From positions 62,001-126,000 of the forward strand of contig NZ_RHOK01000004.1 of NCBI RefSeq assembly GCF_003946175.1: 64,000 nucleotides of DNA, read 5' to 3'. A program made the translations under genes and the position numbers. The DNA comes from Lacticaseibacillus suibinensis. GTDB taxonomy: Bacteria; Bacillota; Bacilli; Lactobacillales; Lactobacillaceae. The notes under the pieces are model-generated. The model had not been told where the DNA came from and did not search any database. It saw only the letters and a list, made by a program, of their open reading frames with translations. Shown piece after piece: positions 9,383 through 17,724 of the stretch (positions are counted from its first letter, which is position 1; every line of letters starts with the position of its first letter).

Positions 9383-10044
9383 CCACCTATAATCTCATGG
9401 TTGGCGGGCCCGCGGCGGCGCTACCGGCCAACTGGCAAGCACTGCCAGGCCAATGGGTGGGTGTCGATCGCGGAACTTTGCGGCTACTCACGGCAGCGAT
9501 GGCGCCGGTTTTTGCGGTGGGAGACTTTGATTCGCTGACGCGTGAAGAATTTGCCCAGGTGAAAGCGCAAGTGAAAAGCTTGCATCAGGCCCCAGCTGAA
9601 AAAGATGAAACCGATACGGAAATGGCGGTGCGCTTTGCCTTTGCGGCAGGCGCTGACCAGGTTCGCCTAGTCGGGGCCACCGGCGGGCGCTTAGATCACT
9701 TATTGTCGAATCTGTTCCTGCCGACCCAGCCGCGCTTTCAGGCCTTTGCTGAACAAATTGAACTCGTCGATGCGCAAAACCAGATGCGCTTCTTTCGGCC
9801 TGGTCGGCATACCTTGCAGCCCCAGTCAGCTTATCCTTATCTCGGCATTGTGCCGCTGACCGCGATTAGCTTGCTGACTATCCAAGGCGCTAAGTATCCC
9901 CTTCAGGATTGGTCAAGCCAGACGCCGTTTTCCTGGGCGTCCAATGAGTTTGTGGGCCCAACGCCAGTGACTATCCAATGGCAATCGGGAATGGTTGCCG
10001 TTATTTACAGTCGCGATCGGCTGGGCCAAAAGCAAAATAATTAA
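9379..10044 (+). CDS. thiN: Thiamine diphosphokinase
   Basis: The 221-residue enzyme converts thiamine to the cofactor thiamine diphosphate using ATP. Motifs typical of the family are WVGVDRGTLRLL, VGDFDSLT, EKDETDTEMA and LVGATGGRLDHLLSN; the C-terminal half forms the thiamine-binding beta domain. The start ATG overlaps the rpe stop (ATGA). It is the last gene of the priA-thiN run and is followed after about five bases by a strong terminator. Confidence 0.94.
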   Translation: MTTYNLMVGGPAAALPANWQALPGQWVGVDRGTLRLLTAAMAPVFAVGDFDSLTREEFAQVKAQVKSLHQAPAEKDETDTEMAVRFAFAAGADQVRLVGATGGRLDHLLSNLFLPTQPRFQAFAEQIELVDAQNQMRFFRPGRHTLQPQSAYPYLGIVPLTAISLLTIQGAKYPLQDWSSQTPFSWASNEFVGPTPVTIQWQSGMVAVIYSRDRLGQKQNN

Positions 10045-10048
10045 ACGG

Positions 10049-10084
10049 AACCGCCATTTTCATCCCGAAACTGGCGGTTTTCTT
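10049..10084 (+). terminator. Rho-independent terminator after thiN
   Basis: The eight-base stem AACCGCCA pairs perfectly with TGGCGGTT across a 15-base loop and runs into TTTTCTT. It closes the long plus-strand run that starts before the window. Confidence 0.85.
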
Positions 10085-10092
10085 GTGGGCGC

Positions 10093-10121
10093 TTGCGCCG
10101 ATTCTGCTTTGCCCATATAAT
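10093..10121 (+). promoter_or_regulatory. Promoter for the 10152 membrane protein gene
   Basis: The -10 hexamer is a perfect TATAAT (10116-10121), 17 bases after a weak -35 TTGCGC (10093-10098). It lies directly after the thiN terminator and 30 bases before the next start codon. Confidence 0.6.
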
Positions 10122-10151
10122 GATTCTGTTTGGGGATGGGTGGAGGACAAC

Positions 10152-10787
10152 ATGAAATTATTGAGTCACTTTTTTTCCGTGCCATTATATCGAGAATTAA
10201 CCTTAGGGGCCTTAATCGTCCTCTTTTTGGTGATCTATTATTTACGCTATGTCCATTTTGCCAAAATGCCAGATAGCCGACATGCTCGCTTACGCTTGGA
10301 TAGTCTGATTAAAGGGACGCGCTGGCTGCTGATTGCCTTGGTGCTGGCACTGGTGGGACTGATTATTGTTGACCGCACCGGTGTGTTGACCACGAAACCG
10401 GCGGCGGTGCAAACAAGCCAGCACTCGAAAGCGACAGCTTCAACTAGTAGCGCCAAGCGTACTATGACCAAAACTAAAGCGGAGGCCACCAGCGTTTCGT
10501 CCAGGGCTGCCTCCAGTCAAAGTAACGATGCGACGATCATCTCAGATGAATCCGAATCCTTGAGCACCGCGCATGATCAAGCTCTGCAAGTGGTTGAGAA
10601 ATATTACCAGGCCAATCCGGATGCTAAAGAGCCTAACCGCGTCTATCGGTATCGCAGTGAGCAAACCGGCAATGCAGGGGTGAAGGTCACTGAAATTGGC
10701 GGTTATCTGCCGGTGGGTCACCATCAGCTCAAACTGACCCATGTGTATTGGGTTTATCCCAGTGGCATGTTTGATGTTGTGAAATAA
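10152..10787 (+). CDS. Membrane protein of unknown function, 211 residues
   Basis: I do not recognise a family. The start is ATG 10152, six bases after GGAGG. Two hydrophobic helices are visible, at residues 12-30 (LTLGALIVLFLVIYYLRYV) and 56-76 (WLLIALVLALVGLIIV). A low-complexity Ser/Thr/Ala/Lys linker follows (residues 85-140), then a compact C-terminal part of about 75 residues with aromatic and charged residues. This layout suggests a protein anchored by its N-terminus with the C-terminal domain outside the cell. It is a single-gene transcript with its own promoter and a very strong terminator. Confidence 0.75.
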   Translation: MKLLSHFFSVPLYRELTLGALIVLFLVIYYLRYVHFAKMPDSRHARLRLDSLIKGTRWLLIALVLALVGLIIVDRTGVLTTKPAAVQTSQHSKATASTSSAKRTMTKTKAEATSVSSRAASSQSNDATIISDESESLSTAHDQALQVVEKYYQANPDAKEPNRVYRYRSEQTGNAGVKVTEIGGYLPVGHHQLKLTHVYWVYPSGMFDVVK

Positions 10788-10810
10788 CGGCAAAGAGCCT
10801 TCAGAACGCA

Positions 10811-10864
10811 AAGCAGGCACCGTGCCTAGCCTCGACGAGGGGCTGACGCGGTGCCTGCTTTTTG
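10811..10864 (+). terminator. Strong terminator after the 10152 gene
   Basis: A perfect 12-base stem (AAGCAGGCACCG with CGGTGCCTGCTT) closes on a 26-base loop that can itself pair partly, followed by a T run. The length of the stem is notable for a single-gene unit. Confidence 0.85.
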
Positions 10865-10899
10865 GGTGACGTTGCTTGAGCCGTTTCGTTCAAGCCCAC

Positions 10900-10924
10900 A
10901 AAAAAAGCGCCCAATAGGGGACGC
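10900..10924 (-). terminator. Terminator after rpmB (minus strand)
   Basis: Read on the minus strand, GCG(T)CCC pairs with GGGCGC around a five-base loop and is followed by seven T residues. It begins about 17 bases after the rpmB stop. Confidence 0.6.
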
Positions 10925-10941
10925 ATTTTCATTAACTCCGG

Positions 10942-11127
10942 TTAGACCCGGGTCACTTTACCTGATTTAAGGGCGCGAGCAGAAACCCAAACGCGTTTCG
11001 GCTTGCCATCGACCAAGATACGAACCTTCTGGAGATTAGCCTTCCATGCACGACGGCTGGAGTTCAAAGCGTGTGAGCGCTTGTTCCCAAAAGTCGTGTG
11101 GCGGCCGGTAATGACGTCTTTTGCCAA
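10942..11127 (-). CDS. rpmB: 50S ribosomal protein L28
   Basis: The 61-residue basic protein of the large subunit reads [20 protein letters not shown] at its start, with [10 protein letters not shown] and [14 protein letters not shown] later, all typical of L28. A strong AAGGAGG site lies eight to ten bases upstream of the ATG. It is divergent from the asp23-like gene, as in many lactobacilli, and the 390 bases between them hold a Type I palindromic element. Confidence 0.97.
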   Translation of the reverse strand: MAKDVITGRHTTFGNKRSHALNSSRRAWKANLQKVRILVDGKPKRVWVSARALKSGKVTRV

Positions 11128-11339
11128 TTCTCGGACCTCCTTGCTTATTCGCGGGTTGCGAATTTTTCACTCAACTAACTTATCATACGGCCGGGTTGAT
11201 TGCAAGCATTTCAAGCAATTTTACTTGACAGGGGGATGAACGGAGAATGCGCCGTGGTGGCTGGGGATCGTAGGAGCAGCAAACGTTGAACGGGGAGAAG
11301 ACTACGCTTGCCGCTCTGCGCGGCCTGTAGTTGCGCTAC

Positions 11340-11443
11340 TTCAGGCCAACGCCGGAGTGAGTAGCTACGCACCAAGCCTCGCCATCAAAAATCAATGGCA
11401 ATGCTTGGTGCTAGGCTACTCATCAGGCTAAGGGCGGCCTGAA
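11340..11443. repeat. Type I palindromic intergenic element, copy A
   Basis: This is one long imperfect hairpin. The outer arms TTCAGGCC (11340-11347) and GGCCTGAA (11436-11443) pair fully. Inside come AACG on the left and CTAAG on the right as unpaired motifs, then CCGGA/TCAGG, then AGTAGC/GCTACT and GCACCAAGC/GCTTGGTGC. An internal loop with CCTCGCC facing GGCAATG follows, and the tip is A-rich. The same layout with different stem bases occurs at 17725 and 17859. A small GTAG-TTGCG-CTAC hairpin lies just upstream, and CCGCAGCCTGC follows it, as after the other copies. The rest of the 390-base gap holds only the promoters of the divergent genes; I see no gene there. Confidence 0.75.
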
Positions 11444-11518
11444 ACCGCAGCCTGCTTTCAAATCCCGGGAGGCTATGCTAAACTATTTGGGAAATACCTA
11501 AGTATAGGGGGTCATCGC

Positions 11519-11884
11519 ATGGCGGTGAAAATTAAGACTAAGTACGGTACCATCGATATTTCGAATAATGTTATCGCCACAGTGGTTGGCGGGGCGGCGA
11601 CTGATATTTACGGTATCGTCGGCATGGCCAGTCGCAACCAGATTCGCGATAATCTTAACGATATCCTCAATCGCGAGAACTATTCGCGGGGCGTCGTGGT
11701 TCGCCAAGCGGACAACGGGGTCACCATCGAGGTCAATATCATCGTTGGCTATGGCACGAAGATTTCCGAAGTGTGCCGTAATGTGCAGGAAAAAGTCAAA
11801 TACAACCTTGAAACAATGCTTGGCGTGACCACCCAAGAAGTGACCGTCATCGTCCAAGGTGTGCGTGTATTGGGCACGGACTAA
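11519..11884 (+). CDS. Asp23/YloU family protein
   Basis: The 121-residue protein belongs to the Asp23 (alkaline shock protein 23, DUF322) family and matches the YloU type. It reads AVKIKTKYGTIDISNNVIATVVGGAA at the start with GIVGMASRNQ and later EVNIIVGYGTKISEV, the conserved family core. Members are envelope-associated and are linked to cell-wall stress, but the exact job is unknown. As in Bacillus and lactobacilli, the gene lies directly before fakA and opposite rpmB. The start ATG has an AGGGGGT site upstream. Confidence 0.9.
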   Translation: MAVKIKTKYGTIDISNNVIATVVGGAATDIYGIVGMASRNQIRDNLNDILNRENYSRGVVVRQADNGVTIEVNIIVGYGTKISEVCRNVQEKVKYNLETMLGVTTQEVTVIVQGVRVLGTD

Positions 11885-11910
11885 GCCGGCAGGTCAAGGA
11901 GGATTATCGA

Positions 11911-13584
11911 GTGGAAGTTACAGAAATCACAGCAGCGAAGTTTCAGGATATGATCCGCGTCGCTGCGCATCGCATTAAACAAAATGCCGAGTTCGTGAAC
12001 TCACTGAATGTTTTTCCAGTGCCAGACGGCGATACCGGTACCAATATGACGCTGACTTTTCAAAGCGGGGCCAAAGCCGTTTTGGAAAGTGATCGTGATT
12101 CCGTCGGGGAACTGGCTCAGCATCTTGGTAAAGGACTCCTGATGGGGGCGCGGGGCAATTCTGGGGTGATTTCTTCCCAGTTGTTCCGCGGCTTTGCGAA
12201 GAATGTTATTAACAAAAAGACTTTGTCGGCCCAGGATTTGGCCGACGCTTTCGCCGCTGGGGTGGAAACAGCCTACAAAGCGGTGATGAAGCCGGTTGAA
12301 GGTACGATTTTAACCGTCGCGCGGGAAGCCGCTAAGGCTGGGCTGAAGGCTGCCGCAGCGTCTGACGACACCATCGTTGTGATGGATGCTGTCACCAAAG
12401 CCGCCAAGCGCGCCTTGGCGAAGACGCCGGATCTTTTGCCAGTGCTTAAAGAAGTCGGCGTCGTCGATTCTGGCGGCCAAGGACTGGTCTTTTTGTATGA
12501 AGGCTTTGGAGAAGGGCTGTCTGGCAAGGCCAGCGACCCCGCTTACACCCCGGACGATAAAGAGATGGAAGAGATGGTCAACGCCAAGCATCACCAAGGT
12601 GCCCAGACCCAGCTCAATCCTGACGATATTGTCTACGGGTACTGCACGGAAATGATGGTGGAACTGGGCAAAGGCGAGGCGCCGAAGCCGTTTGACTATG
12701 AAGCATTCCGCAATTACCTGAATAGCCTTGGCGATTCGACCTTAGTCATTGCCGACGATGAAGTGGTTAAAGTCCATGTGCACACCGAGCACCCCGGCAC
12801 GGTTTTCCGCTATGGTCAGCAGTTTGGCGCCTTGGCGAAGATTAAAGTCGACAACATGCGCTTGCAGCATGAAAGCATCATTGAACGCGAAAGCGAAAAT
12901 GAGCAGGCGAAAGCGCCGCAACCGTTAGCCGAAATTGGCGTGGTGGCGATTGCCGCTGGGGCCGGCTTAGGCGACCTGTTCAAGAGTTTGGGTGTGACTG
13001 CAGTGCTTAATGGTGGCCAAACCATGAACCCAAGCACGAACGACATCCTTGAAGCCATCAACCAAGCGCATGCGAAGAATGTCATTGTGCTGCCGAACAA
13101 CAGCAACATTTTCATGGCAGCGGAAGAAGCTGGCAAAGCGGCCGAGGTCAATGTGGCCCTGGTGCGGAGCAAGACGATTAACCAAGGCTTAACGGCGATG
13201 TTGGGCTTCAACCCTGACCAAACGTTGACGGCTAACCAAGAAGCCATGACCGAAGAGCTCGGCAATGTGGTTTCTGGCAGTGTCACGCAAGCGATTCGTG
13301 ACACGGTCATTGATGGCCTCACCATCCACAAAGATGATTACATGGGGATTATCGACAACAAGATTAATGTCAGCGAACCTGACCGGCTGCAAGCCACCAT
13401 CGACATGATTGAAGCGATGGTTGATGAAGACAGTGAAATCGTGACCGTGATTGTCGGCGAAGATGGCAAGCGCGATGAAGCAGAAGCCATTGAAACGGCC
13501 ATTACCGAGGCGCACGAAGATCTAGAAGTTGAAATTCACGATGGGGATCAGCCGGTCTACCCGTACTTGGTTTCTGTCGAATAA
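11911..13584 (+). CDS. fakA: Fatty acid kinase ATP-binding subunit FakA (DAK2 family)
   Basis: The 557-residue protein phosphorylates fatty acids held by a FakB (DegV-type) partner, making acyl-phosphate for PlsX/PlsY phospholipid synthesis. The N-terminal DhaL-type domain has the magnesium/ATP motifs NVFPVPDGDTGTNM and GARGNSGVISSQLFRG. A central domain and a C-terminal domain with VLPNNSNIFMAAEEA complete the family architecture. The start is GTG 11911 with AAGGAGG upstream. plsX lies two genes downstream, which fits the shared pathway. FakB partners are not in the window. Confidence 0.93.
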   Translation: MEVTEITAAKFQDMIRVAAHRIKQNAEFVNSLNVFPVPDGDTGTNMTLTFQSGAKAVLESDRDSVGELAQHLGKGLLMGARGNSGVISSQLFRGFAKNVINKKTLSAQDLADAFAAGVETAYKAVMKPVEGTILTVAREAAKAGLKAAAASDDTIVVMDAVTKAAKRALAKTPDLLPVLKEVGVVDSGGQGLVFLYEGFGEGLSGKASDPAYTPDDKEMEEMVNAKHHQGAQTQLNPDDIVYGYCTEMMVELGKGEAPKPFDYEAFRNYLNSLGDSTLVIADDEVVKVHVHTEHPGTVFRYGQQFGALAKIKVDNMRLQHESIIERESENEQAKAPQPLAEIGVVAIAAGAGLGDLFKSLGVTAVLNGGQTMNPSTNDILEAINQAHAKNVIVLPNNSNIFMAAEEAGKAAEVNVALVRSKTINQGLTAMLGFNPDQTLTANQEAMTEELGNVVSGSVTQAIRDTVIDGLTIHKDDYMGIIDNKINVSEPDRLQATIDMIEAMVDEDSEIVTVIVGEDGKRDEAEAIETAITEAHEDLEVEIHDGDQPVYPYLVSVE

Positions 13585-13592
13585 CGATATTC

Positions 13593-13613
13593 GCGCGGTT
13601 CGCCGCGCTTTTT
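13593..13613 (+). terminator. Terminator after fakA (TTCG loop)
   Basis: A perfect six-base stem GCGCGG/CCGCGC closes on the very stable TTCG tetraloop and is followed by five T residues. Confidence 0.85.
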
Positions 13614-13615
13614 GC

Positions 13616-13654
13616 AAAACGTGGAGGCAGAGTCGCTTTGCCGCCACGTTTTCT
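13616..13654 (+). terminator. Second hairpin between fakA and recG
   Basis: AAAACGTGG (13616-13624) pairs perfectly with CCACGTTTT (13644-13652) around a 19-base loop. It follows three bases after the first terminator and ends 14 bases before the AAGGAGG site of recG. It may back up the first terminator or work in the opposite direction because A and T runs flank both sides. Confidence 0.6.
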
Positions 13655-13678
13655 GTTTCATGGAAAGGAGGGGTTTGC

Positions 13679-15718
13679 TTGACCCTACAAGATTCAGTGA
13701 CGGTTCTGCCTGGGGTGGGACCGAAGCGCCAGCAAGCCCTGGCGGAACTTGGCCTGCGTACAGTGGGCGATGTGCTGTTCTATTTTCCTTTTCGCTATGA
13801 TGATCTGCAGGTCAAGGACCTAGCAGAAGCTGCCGATCAAGAGAAGGTCACGCTGAAAGGCGTCGTGGTGGCCCCAGCTGTGGTGACGCGATTCGGACCG
13901 CGGAAAAGCCGGGTCAATGTCAGGGTCCAAGTCGATCATGCCATTGTACTGGTGACGTTTTTCAACCAACCTTGGCTCAAAGATAAGTTTGAGCAAGGCA
14001 CCGAAGCCGCCATTTACGGTAAGTGGGATGCGAAGCGCCACACGCTTTTGGGCATGAAGGTGCTCGCGACCCAAACTGAGGACACGCCCTCATTAGCCGG
14101 CATCTATCCGACCAACAAAAACATCCGGCAAAGCACGCTCGTTCAGCTGGTAAAGGATGCCTGGGTTGACGCGGGTAGTGAGATTCAAGATGTGGTGCCA
14201 GCGGCGGTGCGGGAGCGGTTTAAGCTCATGTCTGATCAGGAGATTGTGCATGGCATGCATTTCCCCGATACCCAGTTGGAAGCCAAAGCTGCGCGGCGTA
14301 GTGCGATTTTTCGCGAGTTCTTTCTGTTTGAATGTCAAATTCAAGCCCTACGCGAAGACAGTCAAACCGTCAGCAATGGCTTGGCGATTCCTTACGACAA
14401 CGCCGCGCTCAAGGCGCTGATTCAGACCTTACCGTTTGAACTGACTGCAGCGCAGAAGCGGGTGGTCAACGAGATCTGCCTCGATATGAAGTCGCCACAT
14501 CACATGAACCGGCTGCTCCAAGGAGATGTCGGCAGTGGGAAAACGATTGTGGCGGCGATTGTGATGTACGCTGCGATTACGGCCCGCTATCAGGCGGCTT
14601 TGATGGTGCCAACTGAAGTGCTGGCGGAGCAGCATTATGCCAAGCTGACCAAGCTCTTTGCCGATTTTCCGGTGAAGCTGGCGCTGCTGACAGGGAACAC
14701 CACGACGGCTGCCCGCCGCGACATCACCGCGGGCTTGCGCAGCGGCGAGATTGATCTGGTGATTGGGACCCATGCGCTGATTCAAAAAAACGTTGACTTC
14801 GCTAACCTCGGTTTGGTCGTCATTGATGAACAGCACCGCTTTGGGGTCAATCAACGCAAGATTTTGCGGGATAAAGGCCTGAAGCCGGATTTGCTCGCGA
14901 TGACCGCCACGCCGATTCCCCGCACTTTGGCCATCACGGCTTATGGGGAAATGGATGTTTCAACGATTGACGAACTACCAGCCGGCCGCCAACCGATTAC
15001 GACGACATGGGTGCGCAAAAATCAGCTGCGGGGCGCCTTTGACCGGGTGCGGCAAGAGTTGCAAGCCGGCCACCAGGTGTTTGCGATCACGCCGCTGATT
15101 GCCGAGTCAGAGAAAATCGACTTACAAAACGCCGAGCAGCTCTACGAAGATTTGAGCCGTGAATTTGACGGCGTGGCGAAAGTCGCTTTGTTGCACGGCC
15201 AAATGAAGGCGGAGGAAAAAGATGACATTATGCGGGCTTTCAGTCAAAATGAGGTCCAAGTGCTGGTGTCGACCACGGTGGTGGAAGTCGGGGTGGATGT
15301 GCCCAACGCCACGGTCATGTTAATTTTTGACGCTGACCGCTTTGGCCTGGCCCAATTGCACCAGTTGCGCGGCCGGGTCGGCCGAGGGCACGCCGCTGCG
15401 TACTGCATTTTGGTGGCGGATCCCAAGAACGATACCGGCGTGGCACGCATGCAGGTGATGGTGGAAACGACCAATGGCTTCACTATTGCCGAAAAGGATT
15501 TGGAATTACGCGGCAGTGGGGATATTTTTGGCGCCGCGCAAAGTGGCCTGCCATCATTCAAAATTGCCGATCCGGTGAATGACTACAATACATTGAATGC
15601 CGCGCAGCAGACGGCGGTACAACTCTTCAAGGCCGATCCTAGCTTGTCTGCCGCGGAATTCGCCCCGCTACGGGCCTACCTAGCGGCCCAACAGCAGAAA
15701 GTCGGAAGTTTAGATTAA
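13679..15718 (+). CDS. recG: ATP-dependent DNA helicase RecG
   Basis: The 679-residue branch-migration helicase remodels stalled forks and Holliday junctions. An N-terminal wedge (OB-fold) domain is followed by the helicase core: Walker A LLQGDVGSGKTIVAA, DEQHRFGV, MTATPIPRTL, and the C-terminal lobe with VSTTVVEVGVDVPNA and HQLRGRVGRG. The frame is open upstream to 13529, but TTG 13679 after AAAGGAGGGG gives the normal N-terminus (TLQDSVTVLPGVGPKR) and length. plsX starts 18 bases after the stop. Confidence 0.96.
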   Translation: MTLQDSVTVLPGVGPKRQQALAELGLRTVGDVLFYFPFRYDDLQVKDLAEAADQEKVTLKGVVVAPAVVTRFGPRKSRVNVRVQVDHAIVLVTFFNQPWLKDKFEQGTEAAIYGKWDAKRHTLLGMKVLATQTEDTPSLAGIYPTNKNIRQSTLVQLVKDAWVDAGSEIQDVVPAAVRERFKLMSDQEIVHGMHFPDTQLEAKAARRSAIFREFFLFECQIQALREDSQTVSNGLAIPYDNAALKALIQTLPFELTAAQKRVVNEICLDMKSPHHMNRLLQGDVGSGKTIVAAIVMYAAITARYQAALMVPTEVLAEQHYAKLTKLFADFPVKLALLTGNTTTAARRDITAGLRSGEIDLVIGTHALIQKNVDFANLGLVVIDEQHRFGVNQRKILRDKGLKPDLLAMTATPIPRTLAITAYGEMDVSTIDELPAGRQPITTTWVRKNQLRGAFDRVRQELQAGHQVFAITPLIAESEKIDLQNAEQLYEDLSREFDGVAKVALLHGQMKAEEKDDIMRAFSQNEVQVLVSTTVVEVGVDVPNATVMLIFDADRFGLAQLHQLRGRVGRGHAAAYCILVADPKNDTGVARMQVMVETTNGFTIAEKDLELRGSGDIFGAAQSGLPSFKIADPVNDYNTLNAAQQTAVQLFKADPSLSAAEFAPLRAYLAAQQQKVGSLD

Positions 15719-15736
15719 CGAATTGGAGTGATTAAG

Positions 15737-16735
15737 ATGAAAATTGCCATTGATGCCATGGGCGGCGACCACGCCCCAGAAGTTGTGATTCAAGGTATCG
15801 CGCAGGCACGCGATGAACGCCCAGAGCTGGAGTTTTTGGTGTATGGTGACGAAACGAAAATTCGCCCGCTGCTGGCCGACGATACCCGCATGACGATCAT
15901 TGATACCAAAGAAAAAATCAACAGCGACGACGAACCGGTCCGCGCCATTCGGAGCAAAAAACAGGCTTCGATGGTGCTAGCCGCCCAGGCGGTGAAAAGC
16001 GGGGAAGCCGAGGCGATGATTTCGCTTGGCTCCACCGGGGCACTGCTAGCCGCTGGGCTGTTCATCGTGGGCCGGATCCGCGGGATCGACCGCCCCGGGT
16101 TGATGCCGACTTTGCCAACCACCGATGGCGCCGGCTTTGTGATGCTTGACGTGGGCGCCAACGCCGAAAACCGGGCCTCCCAGCTGGTTCAGTATGCCGT
16201 CATGGGGAACTTCTACGCTCATGACTTGCGCGGCCTGGGCAAGCCTAAGATAGGGCTGTTAAACAACGGCACCGAAGCCAACAAAGGCGACGCACTGCAT
16301 CAGGAAACCTACCAGTTGCTCAGCGAACTTGAAGGTATCAATTTCATCGGCAACGTTGAGTCTGATTCGCTACTGAAGCACGCTGCCGATGTGGTGGTCA
16401 CCGACGGCTTCACTGGGAATGCGGCGTTGAAGGCGATTGAAGGGTCAGCTAAAACCATTTTGGGCCTGTTGAAGCACGCCATTATGGACAATGGGCTGAA
16501 AGCCAAGCTCGGCGGCGCCTTGCTCCGCAATGGCATTAAAGAAATTGCCACTACCTTTGATGTTTCTAGTTATGGCGGCGCTGTGCTGCTCGGCCTAAAA
16601 GCCCCAGTGGTCAAAGCCCACGGCGGCGCTGACGCCAAAGCGGTCTATTATACCGTGCGGCAAGTGGAGAAAATGCTTGACGCCCAAACCGTTCAAAAAG
16701 TCGTCGCTTATTTTGACACGAAGAAACAGGCGTGA
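15737..16735 (+). CDS. plsX: Phosphate acyltransferase PlsX
   Basis: The 332-residue peripheral membrane enzyme converts acyl-ACP to acyl-phosphate, the substrate of PlsY in phospholipid synthesis, and can run with FakA-made acyl-phosphate. Signatures are [14 protein letters not shown] at the start and VDVGAN-like [11 protein letters not shown] in the middle. ATG 15737 is preferred over the GTG at 15728, which sits too close to the TTGGAG site. The acpP promoter overlaps the stop codon. Confidence 0.96.
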   Translation: MKIAIDAMGGDHAPEVVIQGIAQARDERPELEFLVYGDETKIRPLLADDTRMTIIDTKEKINSDDEPVRAIRSKKQASMVLAAQAVKSGEAEAMISLGSTGALLAAGLFIVGRIRGIDRPGLMPTLPTTDGAGFVMLDVGANAENRASQLVQYAVMGNFYAHDLRGLGKPKIGLLNNGTEANKGDALHQETYQLLSELEGINFIGNVESDSLLKHAADVVVTDGFTGNAALKAIEGSAKTILGLLKHAIMDNGLKAKLGGALLRNGIKEIATTFDVSSYGGAVLLGLKAPVVKAHGGADAKAVYYTVRQVEKMLDAQTVQKVVAYFDTKKQA

Positions 16736-16760
16736 CATTAGCATCTGAATCGGTTATGCT
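16732..16760 (+). promoter_or_regulatory. Promoter for acpP
   Basis: GTGACA (16732-16737) and TATGCT (16755-16760) are 17 bases apart. The -35 box overlaps the plsX stop, so acpP can be read both from this promoter and from upstream. Confidence 0.55.
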
Positions 16761-16793
16761 AAAAGCCGTGTAATAGACCAAGGAGGCGCTTTA

Positions 16794-17039
16794 ATGACAG
16801 AGCAAGAAGCATTTGACAAAATCGCCGCGCTGATTGAGGACCATTTCCAAGTGCCAGCAAGCAAGGTGACGAATGACTTGAACTTTAAGGAAGACCTGGA
16901 TGCCGACTCCATCGACACCGTGGAATTCGTCTTGGAGCTTGAGGATGCGTTCGGGGCGGAAATTCCCGATGAAGACGCAGAAAAAATTGCGACTGTTGGC
17001 GATGCCGTCAGCTATGTGATCGCACACCAAACGAAGTAA
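16794..17039 (+). CDS. acpP: Acyl carrier protein
   Basis: The 81-residue acidic four-helix carrier holds acyl chains on a 4'-phosphopantetheine attached to the serine of the DSID motif, visible in [21 protein letters not shown] 16794 has an AAGGAGG site. It stands directly behind plsX, the user of acyl-ACP, and has its own promoter and terminator, as is common for this highly expressed protein. Confidence 0.96.
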   Translation: MTEQEAFDKIAALIEDHFQVPASKVTNDLNFKEDLDADSIDTVEFVLELEDAFGAEIPDEDAEKIATVGDAVSYVIAHQTK

Positions 17040-17048
17040 TACTTATGG

Positions 17049-17074
17049 CGATGTCGTTGCGGCATCGTCTTTTT
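17049..17074 (+). terminator. Terminator after acpP
   Basis: CGATGTC pairs with GGCATCG (one G-T pair) around GTTGC, followed by TCTTTTT. Confidence 0.75.
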
Positions 17075-17275
17075 CATGCCTCACAATTACGGTTAGAGCT
17101 TTATTGTTAGAAATTTACTTTTGCTGGTCAGAAAATCGAAAACGCTGTCGATTTGGCATTTGAGGTGTAAAATCTCCGGTAGTTGGGACTATTCTTGCTT
17201 GAAATAAATGCCTCGGGGTGAAGCCAGCCTCGAGTTCCATTGCTCAATGACGTCACAATCATGTGGAGGGTAACA

Positions 17276-17440
17276 ATGTCGAAAGCGATGCAGGCCATTC
17301 TCGTAGGGATCATCAGTGCAATCACTGTTTTGGTGATACTCCATCTCCAGTTGAACGACTTGTTGGGCGGGATTCTCACGTTCATCATTGTTCTGCTTGC
17401 TAGTCGGGTGATCCAACACTTTGGTCAAGCTAAATCATAG
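17276..17440 (+). CDS. Small hydrophobic membrane protein, 54 residues
   Basis: I do not recognise a family. ATG 17276 follows GGAGGG at good spacing; the frame is open a little further to 17240, but that start has no ribosome site. Almost the whole chain is hydrophobic: a helix at residues 6-23 (QAILVGIISAITVLVILHL), a short polar turn, and a helix at residues 28-46 (GGILTFIIVLLASRVI), ending in a polar basic tail. It is likely a two-helix membrane protein. It stands alone between two terminators. Small size leaves some doubt that it is expressed. Confidence 0.6.
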   Translation: MSKAMQAILVGIISAITVLVILHLQLNDLLGGILTFIIVLLASRVIQHFGQAKS

Positions 17441-17463
17441 ATTTCTGGCATCACAGTTAGAAG

Positions 17464-17502
17464 GGCAGCCACCTACTTGTTAAAGTCGGGGTTGTCTTTT
17501 TT
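17464..17502 (+). terminator. Terminator after the 54-residue membrane protein
   Basis: GGCAGCC(A)CC pairs with GGGGTTGTC with one bulged A and two G-T pairs, followed by six T residues. It lies 23 bases after the stop and supports the small gene as a real unit. Confidence 0.6.
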
Positions 17503-17615
17503 GTACGGGTTCGAAATGAGTTAACGATGGCACGCGCTGAAGACTGATTGGTGGCGAGGTTCTGAACCCTGGTCGGGGAAAAGGCGTCCCACCTCAATTT
17601 AGCGTAACAGTAGGA

Positions 17616-17690
17616 CAGGCCAACCGGAGCAGCAGGGGGCTCGAAGCGCTGGCCACCACGTTCCAGCCCCTTGCTGCAGGGGCTGGCCTG
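17616..17690. repeat. Shortened Type II palindromic element
   Basis: The arms CAGGCCAACC (17616-17625) and GGCTGGCCTG (17681-17690) pair with one mismatch, and GCAGCAGGGG pairs with CCCCTTGCTGC inside. The left half and the GCGCTGGCCACCACG segment match the 39155 element closely (GCGCTGGCCACCCCG there), but the two inner hairpins are missing. It looks like an internally deleted relative. It sits in a 611-base gap (17441-18051) that otherwise holds a terminator, two Type I copies and the rnc promoter, and no gene. Confidence 0.6.
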
Positions 17691-17724
17691 ACCGGCAGTA
17701 TGACTGCAATCCTAGTCGCGCTTC

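Noticed and set aside
13529-13678. Upstream extension of recG
   Set aside because: It would run through the end of fakA and two terminator hairpins; TTG 13679 has the ribosome site.
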